Part shown: in pieces, positions 1 to 12,554 of the stretch
Layout: every line of letters starts with the position of its first letter
How positions within the stretch are numbered: position 1 is the first letter of the stretch
Source of the DNA: Podospora comata
Taxonomy: Eukaryota; Ascomycota; Sordariomycetes; Sordariales; Podosporaceae
Direction: 5' to 3'
DNA: 64,000 nucleotides
Assembly: GCA_017354895.1 (NCBI GenBank)
Contig: CP071498.1
Coordinates: 1,054,001-1,118,000 of the forward strand
The notes under the pieces: model-generated
Database searches by the model: none
Seen by the model: only the letters and a program-made list of their open reading frames with translations
What the model was told of the DNA's origin: nothing
Made by a program: the position numbers and the translations under genes

Positions 1-1250
1 CAATGTCGGCTTCGGAAGGGGGTCGTCAAGGTGGGAGGATGGGGGGACACTCTGTATAAAATATGTCAGCGCTCGGCAACCATGTCGAAAAAAAATTCCC
101 AAGGTTCGTCAATGGATTGGCCCGAGCTCCCTGTTCACTAGGCAGGATCGGGCATAGCGCTGTACTTGATCACTGGTTGGAGGTGTTTCTGGAACCATCG
201 AAGATCCACAAAACCGATTTGCTGAGTTCATGCAGCGCTGGTTTTTGTCCTCATTTTTGGTTGTTCCTCTCTGTTTACCTGGTGAGATTCTGCGAAGGTA
301 TTCAGACCCAAAGCTCACCAACTTTCGGCTCTTCAGCACCACATCTCGAGCCCTCATATCGCCCTAATTTGTCATGACCACTCTCCAGAGAAGCATTGCG
401 GGATTGTTGCATCACCACCCCCCTCCCACGAGTAGCCGGGTTCTCCAATCTTGGCATGCGGTAAGTGGGGTCGAGAGCTCCAGCTTTCCGCTGGCAGCCG
501 AACCAGCCCCTTTTCCCCGACGACCAAGGTAAACAAACCAACCGACGATAGCAGTCTGGATGGTGGATGGGACATATCACAAGTATGCCGATGGTTTGAG
601 GTCGTGATGGTGTTCAGATTACGGTCATAAAACATGTTTTGCTTTCCATCCGCATATCTCCTGCTGCTTCCCTCGCTCTCTTCCGCTCATCCGATATCTT
701 GAACTCTGAAACATACAAAGAGCAATGCCCTCCCATGAACCGTCATCCACTCTCCATCTTCGCATCTCCAACATGTCGTAAAGTATCATCTCTCTTCCGC
801 AGCCGACCTCGCTTGTTCTGTTACCCATGACCTAGCCTATCATGACAAAGTGAGCCTAAACCCCCACCCAGCAAGAAGAGCTGCTTCCAGCCGTTGGTCT
901 AGATTGGCAGTAAAAATAGTCGTCGACAAGCCACACACGTCCCTTACTGGCCTTCCTCCCGTTCCACACAGACAAAGGTGCATCGCCTCTCTGCTCCTCA
1001 CAAACGGCAGTTCTCACGCGGGACCGAGACGGCAGGCTGGGTACGGTCCTCGACGGCGGAATGTCGAGGGTTGGAATGGCCGAATGTGACTGGCCGTGCA
1101 GTAGGTAGGTGGACCGGTGGTGGCGACCGGTAGAGTGGTTGGTAGGTGGTAGGTGGCAACCGGTTGGTGTTAGGTAAGGTGCGGTGGAAGAGTCAAACTG
1201 AGAGAGAAGGAGAAAACCAGAAAAAAGAAAATGTTGGCATAAAAGCCAGG

Positions 1251-1339
<89 letters not shown>

Positions 1340-1340
1340 G
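1251..1340. repeat. (TTG)30 / (CAA)30 trinucleotide microsatellite
   Basis: Ninety bases of uninterrupted TTG, equal to 30 perfect copies. It is open in several frames (poly-Leu, poly-Gln, poly-Asn on the two strands), but the surrounding sequence has no coding character, so I treat it as a non-coding simple repeat. Perfect copies imply recent or ongoing length change. Confidence 0.97.
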
Positions 1341-3225
1341 GCGTCGAGTATACATAGAGCGAGTCCTTCGACATGATGGAATTTCCACGGCGTCTTTTCA
1401 TTGCTGAGAGTTTGACTTCTCCCCCTTGAGCTGTGGGAGAGCACTGAGATCGAATCTCTTGTTGATCGTAAATTCATTGCTGATATCGAGGCCTGGTATA
1501 GGCTGGTGGGCGTGGTTCCCGATGGGGGAGAAGAAGCCTCGCCGAAAGCAGGAAAAGAAGAATGAGAAAACGAGACAGCCACACGAGACCACCACAAGGT
1601 GTGTCTGTGAACCCGTGAATGGAGCTGCTCAGGTAAAAGAATGGAAGCATACCTCGGGAAGACGACGTCTTCCGTCCTCGGCATCCCCCATACACAACAT
1701 GAAATAAACCCTCTCTTTTGATTTTTATCCATCCCGACTCCCCCTCACTTCTAACGACGCCAAACTCCCATCTGAGACCCCTCCCCGCAACAGACCACGC
1801 ACAAAACAATAATTCGCACAATCCCACGTCACATGTCACATACCTGATCTCGTCCTCAGCCAACAAAAGCCGCAACACAACACGTCGCCCGCCGTTTACT
1901 TTTCCAATCCACCACATCATCATCGCCTAGATCAGAAAAACAAAACGCGCACTTCTGGAGGCCCCGCACAGCATCTCTGCCTGTTTTGGAAGCCTGAAAG
2001 TGCCGGGGAAAAAGGTAGGTAAGGTAAGGTGGGGGGTATGCCTTTTCCATGGTTCGGGCTCCCTCTGCCGCCGCCTTCGTCCGCGAAGGCCAGGTCGTGG
2101 ATTCAGCTGGCGTGGTGCTGTCATGGCAGGGTGTTCCTGATGAGAGACTCTCTCGTGGCCTATCACCTGGGTGCCGGGGGGTGGTGTGTCTGAGGCTCAG
2201 GGGTCTTTGACCGTGTGTGTGAGGGGTAGGGTTGGGTGAAGGTGGAGAAAAGGTCGGTAGGTAGGTAGGTAGGCTGGTGTCCCTTCTCCGTGGGAGCTAA
2301 GGTTGGTGAGGGGCCAGCAGGGGGCGAGGTGGTAGTTTGTTGGTATGAGGTGAAAGAGAAAAGGAGAGAAAGAAAAATGGGCTGGCTATGTGCCAAGCTG
2401 TTGAAGGTGTTGAGTGTATATATAGAGAAGGTCAAAGAACCTGCATTTAAAAAATGTGCAAGTCTTGTTTGTGTCCTCGTGTTTAAAACAGTCCTCGGAT
2501 CACAAACCGTCGCTCTGTGGTCGCAAGAAAGGAAACCCCAGGAACAGCCCCATGCTCGCCTTCTGTCTCGACGGCTCAAAGTCTTTCTATGTGACCAGGG
2601 AGCCAGTCTTCTGCAAAGGCATCCAGTCCAGAGACAAACTGAAGAAGTCTCCCCAGCAGACCCTCCACTCCGAATGCAAGTGACAGTAGCGCTCTCCATC
2701 TGTGCAACTTTGGCAGCTTCTATGATCCTGACCGTTCCCGCACCCCCACAAGGCGTGATTGAGAATGCCAATCCCGAACTCTTCGGCTTCGGCCGTGCAG
2801 ATGATCTTGTCACAGCAGGATTACCCTCGGGAGGATGGTCTGGTTTGTGGGTGGACTGGGACGACAAAGGCCGTCGTGGGTAGTGACTGGTTGATAGGTC
2901 GTCACGGAGGAACAGGTAGGTAGGTAGGTTGTTGAAGGTGAGGTAAGGTAGGTAAAGGTTCACGGCAATTGTGATGCCGGTGTGGCTTGGAAGCCCGGAC
3001 CGCGTGGGTCATGTTGAAGTTGTTGAATAGACATATAGAGAGAAGGAGGAGAAGGAAAGATAGGAAAGACTCAAGGTGGAAACTGTCGAGAGAAGAGGAA
3101 CGTCGAGAATTGAGATGTTGAATGATAGATTGATGTTGTAGAGTGATGATGAAGAGCGGTCTAAAGAGAAGAAGATTCTGAAGAGAAAGATGTTGAAAGA
3201 GAAGTCGCTGAAGTGAGAATGCTGG

Positions 3226-3380
3226 TATAAAAAAATTAAAAAAAGAATTAAAAAAAAAATCCAAAAAGAAATTAAAAAAAAAATCCAAAAAGAAATTAAA
3301 AAAATAAAAATTAAAAAAAAGAATAAAAATTCTTTTTAAAAAAAGATTAAAAAAAGTAGAAAAAGAAATATAAAAAAAAG
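3226..3380. repeat. A-rich low-complexity tract with short tandem units
   Basis: About 150 bases made almost only of A with T and scattered G and C. Within it a unit of roughly 22 bases (AATTAAAAAA followed by AATCCAAAAAG) occurs about twice in tandem, then decays. Translations on the minus strand give only Phe/Leu/Ile-rich peptides, so it is not coding. Confidence 0.8.
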
Positions 3381-4121
3381 AGGCTGAAGTGAATACCAAA
3401 GACAAGATGCTGGAGAGGGAAAGATAATAAAGAAAAGGACGGCGGGAGACTGATGGTAATAAGGTGGTGTCTCGTCTCTCCGATACCCGGTAAAGACTGT
3501 TCAATCCGCTCGATCTCTCGGTGCGACTTCAAACAGAGTCTCCCGGAAGGTAGTGGAGCCTAGGAAGACAATTACCTATTCAGAGAAACCTTAGAAGCCT
3601 GGAGGCATCACAAGCACCCGATGCCTCGTGTAACACCATGGAGATCTCCGGCAGAGAAGGGAAATCCATAGAACTCCCATAGGCATTACACAAAGCCCCA
3701 GAGATTAAATCAACGCAGTTTTATTTGTCTCGTATGAACGATATCGGCTCGAGAAAAGAAACTCGGCTCAACCGGCAGAAATCCTTGCCAACCCAACCCA
3801 ACGCCAGCAAACCCAACGCCTTTGGCAGTGATGTCCCGGAATCCTCCGCTTGAACCTTTTCCCAACGCCTTATTGTGATTGTCGAGGTGTGACTCAGAAA
3901 GAAGAGAACTCTGTCATCAAACCATGATGCTCGTGCTAAATCGTTCTGTCCCCATCGTCAGCATGGTCTCTCGAGAGTCAACACCGACGAACTTACCTCA
4001 ACTCCCAATCAACCCCAAATCACCATGATCATGAACCTCAATGCAAAGATCAACGCCGAAAAGGAAGTGAAACCCTCTCAACCCCATGTAACCCATGTTC
4101 CATCCCCCATCTCACCATCCC

Positions 4122-5144
4122 TCAGTTCCCCCAACCCTCATAACCCTGCCCCCCAAACTGCTCCTGATAAATCCGGTGCAAGTCCACATCCACCCCAGCA
4201 ACAGACGCCGCGGAACCAGAACCAGAGCCATCATAACCACCAACACCGCCCTGAGAAGAAGGCGTCTCCAAAACATGATGAGAAAAAAACCCCATATCCC
4301 GAGGCAGAGAGGCAACAGGCGTCAAAGAAGGATCAGATCCCCCCCTCACACCCATCAAATTCCCCCTCCTCCCGCTGCTCATCATCACTGGAGGAGATCT
4401 TGACTGTGAAAGCAAAAAACCCTGGTTAGCAAAATTCCAGCCGTTTCCATCACCCTCACCACCACCCTCACCACCACCACCACCACCATTCTTCACCCCC
4501 TGCTGCCCCCCATTCATACCAGTAAAACTCTCCCCCATATACACCACCTCATCCTCATCCTCCACCTCCACCTCACCACCCTCCTCCCGTTTCTTCCCGT
4601 CAAGGAGATGGCGAGAGAACTCGGGAATATCACTCATCTTCACCCCACCACCATTGTTCTTATCGTCAAGATCATCCTCACCCTTTTTACCGCCCTTCTT
4701 CACGGCAGCAGCAGTCTTCTTCTTGGCCATCATCGGCATCTCCTCCGACTCGTCCGTCTCGGGCTTGACAGGGACGGGGTCGTCCTTGCGCTTGCGCTTG
4801 GTGGGGGTTTTGGCCGCGCTGGCTTCGCCGTTCTTGGGGACGTTGGCGGGTGTGAGGTCGTGCGCTTTGAGGAGGCGCTCGTAGCGTTTGGCGCTGGAGA
4901 GGAGAGGGTTAGTGATGTTGTTGGGGTTGGGAGGGGGAAGAAGGACTCACGCGGCAGCCTTGGAGACGATACCGAGCTCCTGGGAGACGGCGTCGAAGTT
5001 GACCTGTGGTTGTGGTGGTGGTGGTGGTTAGTGATGGGTGGTGAAGAAAAAAAGGGAGGGAGAGGGACTTACTCTACCGGCTGAGGCGTGCTTGACGCAC
5101 GACAACAGGAACCTAAGGTGCTGCTCGGCGTCGAGGGCAGGCAT
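4122..5144 (-). CDS. Myb/SANT-like domain protein (298 aa, 3 exons)
   Basis: Probable nuclear DNA-binding protein. Exons read 5144-5073, 5003-4951 and 4893-4122; the joined frame is 298 aa. Residues 2-55 form the short fungal Myb-like domain: a hydrophobic first helix (EQHLRFLLSCVKH), VNFDAV before helix 2, and AKRYERLLK in helix 3. Behind it lie a basic TPTKRKRKDD nuclear-localisation-like stretch, a Lys-rich run, an acidic VEVEDEDEVV patch and long Gly/Ser-rich disorder. Intron 1 is phase 0 before VNFDAV and intron 2 is phase 2 inside helix 3; the second is at the same place and phase as the introns of the array at 12-16 kb. The start is supported by an AAAAATG context and by the domain beginning at once. 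Family membership is inferred from the domain pattern; targets are unknown. Confidence 0.8.
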
Positions 5145-6585
5145 TTTTGGCTGTTTTGAGGGTGAAGTTCGTTTCTGTGGGAGGGTTAGTGGAGGTGCCT
5201 ACAACGAGTCGAAGAAATCCAACGACAAATCGAATTCGAGATTCCGCTTGGAAGTCGTAGCATCATCGCAATGGCTGTGTGAAGTACCTTGCGAGGTAAT
5301 GTGGTAGGTGGTGGAATGATCTCGAACAAAGATGTTGTTCTCCGTGAGGTCGAGGAAAGGAAGTGTGTGGGGGAAGGAGAAGACAAGGGTAGGACGGACA
5401 AGCTTTGTCGGAGTCGCGTCTTGTGGGCAGGCGAGGAGGATGACGCGGCTGCCTCAGGCTTGTAGGACTCGACGGAAGCAAAGAAAGGGACCATTTTGAC
5501 TCGACTCTCGCAGACAATATGCGAGAATGGTTATAGCAGAAGGATTCGACTTACCAAACGTGGTTCCTAGTGGAGAGTGGTGATGTTGAGGTTGCAAGAT
5601 CTCTGCAGTCGTTGCAGAGTTGAAGTCGAGATGTCGTCTGAAGGCAATGGGGGAAAGCGCTCGAGGTAGGTTGGAGCAAGTGAATTGGCCTGTCAAACAC
5701 CTGTCTGACTGCTATGTGTGTGGCAGTTTGGGACCTTGAGGGAGGGTGGTGATGATGGGACGGAAGAGGAGAGCAGGCTTCTGCAAAGGACCGAAGGATA
5801 GCAGAAATAATGTACTGGTGCGCCCTAAGCGGGCCTACTGTCGTCAAATAAGACGCTTCGATTTACTCTTCGTGGTGATACTTGGTTGACGGCGGGATGT
5901 AAGCACAAAGGAGTAGCAAGCTTCGTTGCCTGAAAGTCCTATTGGAAGATGGGAAATTGGCCAGCGCCGAGCAATGAGTGACTGAGGAAGGTGGAAGTGG
6001 GACAGATGATGCGAGTCCTTCTGAAAGATTCAAGTTGTCTGAGGATTAATTCTATCAGATCAAGTCTGGTAGTGGTTGACAGATGAAGTCTGTCCCAGTC
6101 TGGCTATGGAGAGAGACTTCAAGATGATATACACGACAAGACGCGTCGGCCTGTTCAACGTCTTTGCCCTGCTCCGGCAAGCACCACAAAGCAATAGACA
6201 TACGGCACCAAAGACATGAAAGTTTAGTTGCATATGCCTGTCTTTGATGTATTTAACCCAGAAGCACCTGTCAAAGGAATCATTTGACGCTGGTACGCAG
6301 TCCAACTTCAAACACATCCAGGCACCCAACATTTCAAGCAGAACTAATTCAACGCGGAAAGTAAGGACGGTTTATATATAATCTAGCTCTTCTCATCTAT
6401 TTCGATCAGCGTTCGTTTTGCAAAGCTTATTCACCCCTGGTTTGCCATCCAGGAAAGGGGGCTTCAAGACAAGGGGCCGTGCGTTGGCACAGCAACTGCA
6501 TGTCTTGGCACCTCCTTTTGATCCAGCGCCTGCCAGGTGACATACTTGGAAGCCATGAAGCCACATTACCTACTTACCTAAATAA
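5145..6585. other. Intergenic, no supported gene
   Basis: Upstream region of the Myb-like gene at 4122-5144 (minus) and of the decayed gene starting near 6586 (plus). Short open frames on the minus strand (5186-5847) have His/Ser/Pro-rich composition typical of CT-rich leaders and no recognisable domain. Confidence 0.5.
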
Positions 6586-7768
6586 CATGATACCATTGAA
6601 GCAAACCCTGAGGACAACACAAGCATCAAGCAGGCTGAGCAGTCTAAGGGAACAGACGACCGCCAGTCTAGCCATGACTCTGATGATGCGCCCCAGCCTT
6701 TGCAAGCCACCCTTGACCATGGCAAGAATATGACCAGACCCGATGAACCTGGCAGGGTTGACAATGTAGATGGAACTGATGAGCCCACACCCATTGACGG
6801 TGATGACGGCTGCGAGAACATCGATGATCTAACCGACCTAGAGGCAGAGAAGGAGCGCGATGAAGAGCAAAAGAGCAAAGCGGAGGAGGAGGATAAGAAG
6901 GAGGAGGAGAAGAAGAAGAAGGAGGAGGAGAAGAAGGAGGAGGAGAAGGAGAAGAAGAAGGAGAAGAAGAAGGAGAAGAAGGAGGAGGATGGAGACTTGA
7001 TCAAAATCTTCACCGTTTCGATTCCCGCGATCACTCTCGGGTACCAATTGCAACTTCGCAATCACTGCGACTGGACTTGTGAGGTGGTCTTCCTCGATCG
7101 ATGGCATGACTTGGAAGACTTCCGTTACTGGGTTCGCTATCTGTGGGACAGCGATTCGTTCCTCTTCGGCCAAACCAAAGAAGTTCCTCTGTTCTTTCCA
7201 TGGTGGCAAGAAAGTTGCCGCGTCAGCAAGGATAGCGGCCAAGTTCAAGAAGTGGGTAGAGAATGTAGAGAGCATTGAGACGCTGGTTGTGGGCGGGGAG
7301 GACATGAAGATGTTTGTGCGTCAGGGTTTTGAGTTGGAGGACTTACTCGAATGGGAAGGGTTGGACGATTATCGTGTTAAGTGTTATGATGACGAGGACG
7401 ATGATAATGATGACGATGAGCCCGAGGGAGGATATAAGGCGACGGCGCGGAAGGAGGCTGGAGAGGTGGCAGCAAGGCAAGGACCAGGAGGCGACAGTTC
7501 TGGTGTGGTGTGTCCCGCGGAAATTTAGGCGAAGCCGCAGGTACAGCCGCTGTGTCAGTTCAGCAATGGGGCTCTTTGGGAGGAGGATGCTGAGGGTGTT
7601 TATAAACAGCGGATGAGCGAGAGGGAGGAACTTCTTTGGGATGAGCTCAACGGCGTGCTGTCGGCCGTGGCTTTTCTGACTATGGTGCTACCGTCACCTA
7701 ACTTTTGGCTATGGTACTTGCCCTTTTGGCGTGATCTGGCAGGAGCCACAGTCTCCTCTACCAATTGA
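6586..7768 (+). pseudogene. Decayed gene with charged Lys/Glu region; frameshift and in-frame stop
   Basis: Protein-like sequence runs through two frames. Frame 1 is open from 6586 (no ATG until 6731) and reads an acidic start, a long Lys/Glu-rich segment (about 6840-6990), then a globular-looking part ending near PLFFPWW at about 7206. The natural continuation, starting GGKKVAASARIAAKFKKWV, is in the next frame from about 7202. That frame continues to a TAG at 7526-7528 and then goes on in the same frame with good composition to a TGA at 7766-7768, ending in a Trp-rich hydrophobic stretch. No intron with usable sites explains either break. It could also be sequence error, but two independent lesions and a missing start favour a pseudogene. 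I do not recognise the family. Confidence 0.6.
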
Positions 7769-10700
7769 CCAGATTTGTACAATTCAGGCTAGATCTAAAT
7801 TGGGTTTTTACTCATGGCTTTAAATGTATAAGCCGTGTACCATTCGTCTTTTAATACAGCTGTGTGATCAAATAACCTAGAATCCCCAGTCGTCAGCAGA
7901 TCTTGCCTGTCAGTCTCGAATAGACCTCAGTTCATCTTGAGAATACGATGGGACCTGTACACTTCAGGCTTGCCCGACGTCTAGATCCAACGTTTACACA
8001 AATTCGCTTTCTTTATTGGCTTCCTCTTCTAATACCCACCTGCTAGCATCAGCCGTGTCACCAATTATCCAATTCTGTGCGACGTGAACCCAAGAGCAGG
8101 CGACTAGACCTCTTATAATCACTCTCCAAGGTAGCCCAACAAGCAAGATGTGAGAGAAGCACCGTCTCGTCACGGACCGGCTCTCGTGAGAAAGCGCCTG
8201 TAGCCTCTCCGACTCTCCCCGTTACTTATCCGTTCACGTGCCGGGCGGCCAGAGGATATCGATGCTCCCCAAACACCAGCAGATGGAACAACATCTTGGA
8301 TGTCTCTCTCTCCCGTTCCGTAGACCCGTCAGCCGAGAACCAACAACCAACCGGCAAATGCGATATTCGAGGCCGTTTTTCCACAAGATGACGAATTCCA
8401 CATTGCACTAGAGCCTGCAGAGAAGCTGCTGTTGAACGTAATTATGAAGGGGTTAGTTATTGCTGATCTTGGACTGAGGTGTTGTGAAGAAAGTATGTGT
8501 GAGATGTGGAAGTTGGAGGTTGTTGGTGTGTACCGTCTGCAGAAGCTGACTTATTATGACGTGAGACTGGGACTAAGGGCTCTTTGTCGCTGTCGTGGAC
8601 GGTGTTGTCGGGTGTTTTGACAGCGTTCCCATTCAGTGGGATTCCAGGGACATGGACATCTGAAAGAATCTCTTTGACATCCATTGACAGCCCCTGACCT
8701 CTGGTGACAGTCCTTGACCCCTTTTGACCGCCCCCAAACTCTTCCAGACTCCGAAGACTTACCCCTTGACGTCTTAAGTCTCAGTAAATCCCGCCTTATA
8801 CAGCATACCGGACAATCAACAATTCACCACAGGACACCAGTCCACTCCAACAAGTCCAATAGACAACAGTCTCTGTACTGGGACACCTTCCTCATAAAGA
8901 CTTAGGCAAGACATGCCCTCCATTCTCCTCAACCAGTACTTCCCCATCTAGGTACCCTTCAAGAGCCATCCCCTCTCTCGTTTACTACCTGCTGCTACCA
9001 CTACCACCACCGCCACCAATGCCACCCTCACCTTCACCGTCACCGTCACCACCACGAGTTCCGCCAACGACAAACGACAACAACAGCAACAGTAGCAGCC
9101 GCAACAACAACAGTAGCAACGACAGCAGCGTCCCACCACTTCCCCCATTCCCAACAAAGACTGGCCAGCATTGACCTCCGCTCCGTCTGGTAGAAGGCAC
9201 ACCAACCCCCCTCCCTTTCCTTGAAACAAGCAACCAATCATGAAAACATAACCGCGCCGATGTCCCCATCTCGGTTTTGCCTGCTAACTGTTTCCCTGGG
9301 CCCAGGTGTGGCTCTGGCATTGAATGTGTTGAGAGGTTCGTGGGCGAGCGGGCGAACGACAAAGGATTGTGAGGAGGAGGAGGAGGAGGAGGAGGAGGTA
9401 GGAATGATAACCTGAGCGGATGAACGTGAGTAGGTTCCCGGGATGATGGGATGGAAGGGTTGTGGGGCCGGGAGGGGAAGGGAGCATGCTGGGTTTTGGG
9501 AGGGTTGGTTTGATATGGAGTGGTTGTGTAAACATAAGGTAAGGTAGAAAGGGTGAGGGGGTGGCAGTGTTGAGTCTGGGTTTGAGATGTCTTGGCGGGG
9601 ACGGGAACGAGATTCGGAACGGAAGGGGTTGTGTTCTTGACCTTCTCGGCGGCGGTGGTGGTATAAAAGGGTGATTTGGAGGTTGTTGGTATATGCGTTG
9701 GGAATGTTAGCGAGGAAGAGGGATACGGGGGGTGGTTGTGGGTATGGTATACTGTATCCTGGGACCGGACTCGGTGCAGGCTGTCGGGAGGATACCTCGG
9801 CATGGATGTCTACATCTCACCCACGATCAAGATGTCAGTCATGTCTTTATCCCCCAACCGTCAAAGAGTTTCAACACCCAAACCCGCCCCGTACACCTCC
9901 CCTCGACATCAACCAATCCCCCCCAAACCCACCACCAACCCCCCCAACCCTCCCCATCCCCTCCCCAAGCAACCAGCGACCAACCCCAATCTCACCCCCA
10001 ACTCCACCAATGATGAGCGCACAGCAACCAGCGACAACACCACAGAGCCAACAAAGACGTAACCCCAGCTCGGACGGGAAACAAACCACCAATCATTCTC
10101 TGTCGCCGGCCGCTGTGAACAGAGATTCAGAGTTCCTGTCAAACTTGAAGTTAGCCTGGAGGGTAACCAGAAGATGGTTCAACACAATCTATACCAACTT
10201 ACTTAGCTGTGGTTGAAAAGACCCCAAAAGTAAATAACAACAGAAAGGAAGGAAGAAGAAAAGGAAGAAAAGCCCGAAAATCCCAAGCGTGAAACTGGCA
10301 AAACCAAAGACGTTGACCATCGTAGAAGACCTTTTGTGTACTAAAGATTGGCTGGAGATGCCTCGAAGGCAAACTCGACCCAAACTTAGCCACCAGGTAG
10401 AGCCCCGGCGAGCAAGCAACCCTAACTCCAAAGTTCATGCCGCTCAGTGTCGGCGACTGCTGGCCCAGTGTCGGCCACTGCTCCCTCAGTTCTCCAAGCA
10501 GCCGCGAATTAAAACCGAACCACATCTGAGACCTACCCCTTCGCAGTGCAAAAACACCAGGATTTGTTTCTATTCATGTAGGGATATAGATAACAACAAA
10601 GATCTAATAAACAGCAAAGGTGTAGGTGTGAGCAGCGAATGCGCAAGATTGAACGCCGGGAGACCAGCCCGAGTTGGGGTCGACACCACCGAGCCAGCTC

Positions 10701-11550
10701 TAACTCGCCCGGCTCAAAGGAGAAGTGTCGATTGGAGATGAGGGTGTGTGAAAGATGGTTAATATGTTTTGGAAAAGACATCAACACCTACATATGTACT
10801 ACACCCATCAAAGACACTTAACATGACGTATCACCCCATCTCTCAACACCCTTGCCCTGCACCCTTACACAACACACATACACAAACCTTCAACCGCGAT
10901 ATTAGCTGACATATAAAGAAAGGTCAATCCATACCGTGTCATAACTATACCTCGAAGCATAATCATCACACCTTCAAAAATATTCAAAACACCCATTAGT
11001 CCCCTTCAAAGCACAGTTCACAGCATACCATACCTCAACTTGCTTCTGCCATGCCAATTATCCTGTAGAAACACTCACACATCACATCACATCACATCAT
11101 CACAAACATCAAGTCAACGTCCCTTTGGTATTGTGCGATATAACCACCCCCAACAAACTCAACGGAAAACAAATCCCGTAAACTCCCCCCACCCAACCAT
11201 CCATCCTTTTTCCCTCCCATAATATCCCTTGACCCCAAGTCGGCGAGTGAAAAAACTCAGCAAGAGAGAGAGAGGGAGGAGAAAAAGAAAAAAAAAGAAA
11301 AAAAAGGCAGAAAAGAAAACCCATAACGCCTCCCCCCATGCAGATAGACCTCCATGAAAGAAAACCCCACCGAGTCCCCTTACGCCTTTATCCCCCCCCT
11401 TCCCCATCCCCCACCTAATGCCCAAACGCCAGTTTAACAAGTCGAAGGGAAAGAAGAAAAAGAAAAAGAAAAGCTGGCGAGGTAAAAGTGAAAAACACTT
11501 GATCGCAAATAGATGACGTTGTCAAGTGTGTCGCGTCAAAACGACACAAC
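7769..11550. other. Intergenic, low-complexity, no supported gene
   Basis: Long stretch with only composition-biased open frames. About 8985-9130 is ACC/AAC/AGC-rich simple sequence, 9371-9398 is a GAG run, and 9880-10010 is C-rich. A small near-duplicate of about 20 bases (CAGTGTCGGC plus ACTGCT) sits at 10446-10490. A 272-aa minus-strand frame (8985-9803) is Pro/Thr/Ser-rich, then poly-Leu, and is most likely spurious. The right end is the 3' flank of the Myb-like array. Confidence 0.5.
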
Positions 11551-12265
11551 TTAGCCGGCGTAGCCAATGCCCACGTGGCGCCTAAACTCACGAAACAAAA
11601 ATTGGTTAGACATGCTCTAGACAAACAGTTCAAACAGGAAAAAAAAAAAAAAAACAGTCAAACTGGGTGTGGATACAGACATGTGATGACTTACGAGGCA
11701 TCAGCCGAGTACACCGTCGTGGCAGCGCGGGGCTGACCATACGAATCATGGTCATCCTCCGAGTCCTCCTTCTTGACAATCGTGTCAGACTTGGGGGCCT
11801 CCTTCTTCACACCGCGACGCTTCTTGGCGGCGGGGGTGGGATCGGCCTCCTCATTGTCGGTTCCGTTGTCACCAGCAGCGGCGGCCTGATCCTTGCGCTT
11901 GTTGGAACCGGGAGTCTTTTTGGCCGCGGCCTTGCCACCACGGGTCTTGGCGGGGGTCTCAGGGGCATTGGCACTGGATCCCTCGGCGGGACCGTCGTTG
12001 GCGGCGGTGTCCTTGCGCCGGAGCTTCTGGAGGTGCTGACTGTGAGAGAACGAGATGTCAGTGTAGGGTTCTCAAAAGGGATCAAGTGAAGCATGTCAGC
12101 AAAGTACGTGATGGCCTTGACGGTGCAAGTATAGCCGAGTTCGTGCATTTGTTCCATCACGGCTCTGAGCTGGTCCTGGGAGGGGCTCAACTCCTGGACG
12201 AGACAGAGGAGGAGGTCGTGGTTGGCCTGGAGGTCCCACTTCATGCGAGACTTGTCGATGGCCAT
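11551..12265 (-). CDS. Myb-like domain protein, array member 1 (177 aa, complete)
   Basis: Exons 12265-12108, 12039-11695 and 11581-11551; joined length 177 aa. Residues 1-65 form the short Myb/SANT-like domain (KWDLQANHDLLLCLV, a GY turn, then helix 3 reading QHLQKLRRK across the first intron). The rest is Ala/Lys-rich with KKTPGSNKRK and AAKKRRGVKKE, both nuclear-localisation-like, and an acidic KKEDSEDDHD patch. Intron 1 is phase 2 (donor GTACTT, acceptor CACAG). Exon 2 ends at GTAAGT, whose first bases would give TAA if unspliced; splicing adds a 31-base last exon encoding RHVGIGYAG. This is the only member of the six-module array with its own recognisable helix-3 exon. Probable nuclear DNA-binding regulator by family; function unknown. 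Confidence 0.75.
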
Positions 12266-12554
12266 GTCTGCGACTTTTCTTGGTGAATGGCTTGAGGTGA
12301 TGGTGATGTAGGTGTTGATGTGGGATGAGGGTTGAGTGAAGAGTGAAAGAGAAGAGAGGGGAGGAAAAATGGGGCAGAGTCGAAGAGGAGGAGGGGAAGG
12401 GGCGGGAAGGAAATGAGGAAGAGTTGAAGAGAAGCGGAGCGGAGGGGTGAAGGTGTGCCAGGCAGCGATATTGTGTCGCTTGCCGCCGAACGTCAACTCG
12501 ATGAGAATCGGCGGAAGGAACAGAAGCAACAGCAAAAGGGAAAGAACAGCGTAC

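Larger units (their letters stand above)
1..4121. other. Intergenic region without a supported gene
   Basis: No open frame here has convincing protein-like composition over its length. The stretch holds a TTG microsatellite, several GTAGGTAGG runs near 2260-2280 and 2915-2935, TATATA-type boxes near 2418 (minus sense), an A-rich low-complexity block (about 3226-3380), and a Cys-rich open stretch on the minus strand (2587-2820) that lacks a start codon. It probably contains promoter and UTR sequence of flanking genes. Confidence 0.6.

Noticed and set aside
856-1732. Long frames with poly-Gln, poly-Asn, poly-Leu or poly-Thr across the TTG repeat
   Set aside because: The frames exist only because the microsatellite lacks stops; the flanks are not coding.
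2163-2963. 266-aa minus-strand and 197-aa plus-strand overlapping open frames
   Set aside because: Both run through TATA-like and GTAGGT-repeat DNA, change composition along their length and contain no domain.
8985-9803. 272-aa minus-strand frame
   Set aside because: Pro/Ser/Thr-rich, then poly-Leu and poly-Gly from simple sequence; no good start or homologous segment.
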